In this document: in pieces, positions 14,125 to 14,293 of the stretch
How positions within the stretch are numbered: position 1 is the stretch's first letter
How the letters are laid out: every line of letters begins with the position of its first letter
Origin: Bacillota bacterium
GTDB lineage: Bacteria > Bacillota > Clostridia > Oscillospirales > Oscillospiraceae
NCBI GenBank assembly: GCA_029268085.1
Contig: JAJUHD010000047.1
Coordinates: 1 to 14,293, forward strand
DNA length: 14,293 nt
Direction: 5' to 3'
Translations under genes and position numbers: made by a program
The notes under the pieces: generated by a model
The model's input: only the letters and a program-made list of their open reading frames with translations
The model's database searches: none
What the model was told of the DNA's origin: nothing

Positions 14125-14160
14125 GCAAATTTTTCAACAAATTTGCAATGTATGATTGCA
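14125..14160. promoter_or_regulatory. Inverted repeats in the divergent promoter region
   Basis: Two perfect repeats lie side by side: GCAAATTT (14125-14132) with AAATTTGC (14139-14146), spacer 6; and TGCAAT (14144-14149) with ATTGCA (14155-14160), spacer 5. The second overlaps the -35 box of the HAD gene promoter. They may be binding sites for a regulator of one or both divergent genes; no regulator is identified. Confidence 0.4.
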
Positions 14161-14184
14161 TATTTCGCGTTTCGGCTGTATATT
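14156..14184 (+). promoter_or_regulatory. Sigma-A-type promoter of the HAD phosphatase gene
   Basis: A -35 TTGCAT (14156-14161) and a -10 TATATT (14179-14184) are separated by 17 bases. The start point would be near 14191, leaving a leader of about 30 bases before the ATG at 14221. Confidence 0.65.
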
Positions 14185-14220
14185 AGGATTATAAGAGAAT
14201 ATATACAGAGAGGACGAAAT

Positions 14221-14293
14221 ATGGAAACACTCAGATCAAAAAAAGGTTTCATTTGCGATATGGACGGCGTGATCTATCACGGAAACCGTCTTC
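14221..14293 (+). CDS. HAD-superfamily phosphatase, NagD-like (class IIA), 3' end missing
   Basis: Only the first 24 codons are in the window. They contain FICDMDGVIYHGNRL, the HAD motif I with nucleophile D13 and acid/base D15. The DMDGVIYHG wording is typical of the NagD/4-nitrophenylphosphatase class IIA group, cytosolic phosphatases acting on sugar phosphates or nucleotides. The start is supported by AGAGAGG about 8 bases upstream and a promoter at 14156-14184. The substrate cannot be inferred from this fragment. Confidence 0.82.
   Translation, partial: METLRSKKGFICDMDGVIYHGNRL

Noticed and set aside
1..14293. tRNA or rRNA genes, CRISPR arrays, insertion sequences, phage or integration sites
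   Set aside because: No spaced direct repeats, transposase or integrase motifs, or tRNA-like cloverleaf sequences were noticed while reading both strands by eye.

Overview
The window looks like a piece of a Gram-positive, anaerobic Clostridia-type (Firmicutes) chromosome. This is inferred from strong purine-rich Shine-Dalgarno (SD) sequences, a lipoprotein-type sugar-binding protein, several TTG starts, a ROK-family repressor next to a ChvE-type sugar ABC transporter, a DUF4867-like protein, and an EAL/CBS/GGDEF signalling protein. The species cannot be named from the sequence. No tRNA, rRNA, insertion sequence or CRISPR array was found.

Layout. (1) Positions 1-660 are the 3' two-thirds of a ZnuA-like metal-binding protein of an ABC importer, closed by a hairpin terminator that may work for both strands. 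(2) A ROK repressor (794-1927, minus) is divergent from a nine-gene plus-strand operon (2351-12094). The order is ChvE-like sugar-binding lipoprotein, double-domain ATPase, permease, xylulokinase-like FGGY kinase, 101-aa two-helix membrane protein, DUF4867-like putative metal-binding protein, fucose-isomerase-type ketol-isomerase, 164-aa unknown protein, and GalM-type mutarotase. A hairpin terminator follows at 12113-12145. (3) A minus-strand EAL-CBS-CBS-GGDEF cyclic-di-GMP protein (12231-14042), visibly AT-richer than the operon, is divergent from the start of an NagD-like HAD phosphatase gene cut by the window end (14221 onward).

How the genes fit together. The transporter should import a free monosaccharide. 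The mutarotase would supply the right anomer, the isomerase would convert aldose to ketose, and the FGGY kinase would phosphorylate the ketose for the pentose-phosphate pathway or for an aldolase encoded elsewhere. The ROK protein probably represses the operon and itself. A perfect 10-bp inverted repeat with a 5-bp spacer lies just downstream of the operon promoter, and a degenerate copy with identical geometry lies over the start region of the repressor's own promoter. The sugar is unknown: the kinase is XylB-like, while the isomerase has FucI-like metal-ligand spacing rather than being a XylA. With the DUF4867-like protein and two unrecognised genes, the operon is the best candidate here for an incompletely described sugar pathway.

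Limits: family assignments come from reading motifs, with no database search. Promoters and operators are pattern calls. GC values are hand counts of single 60-base rows.
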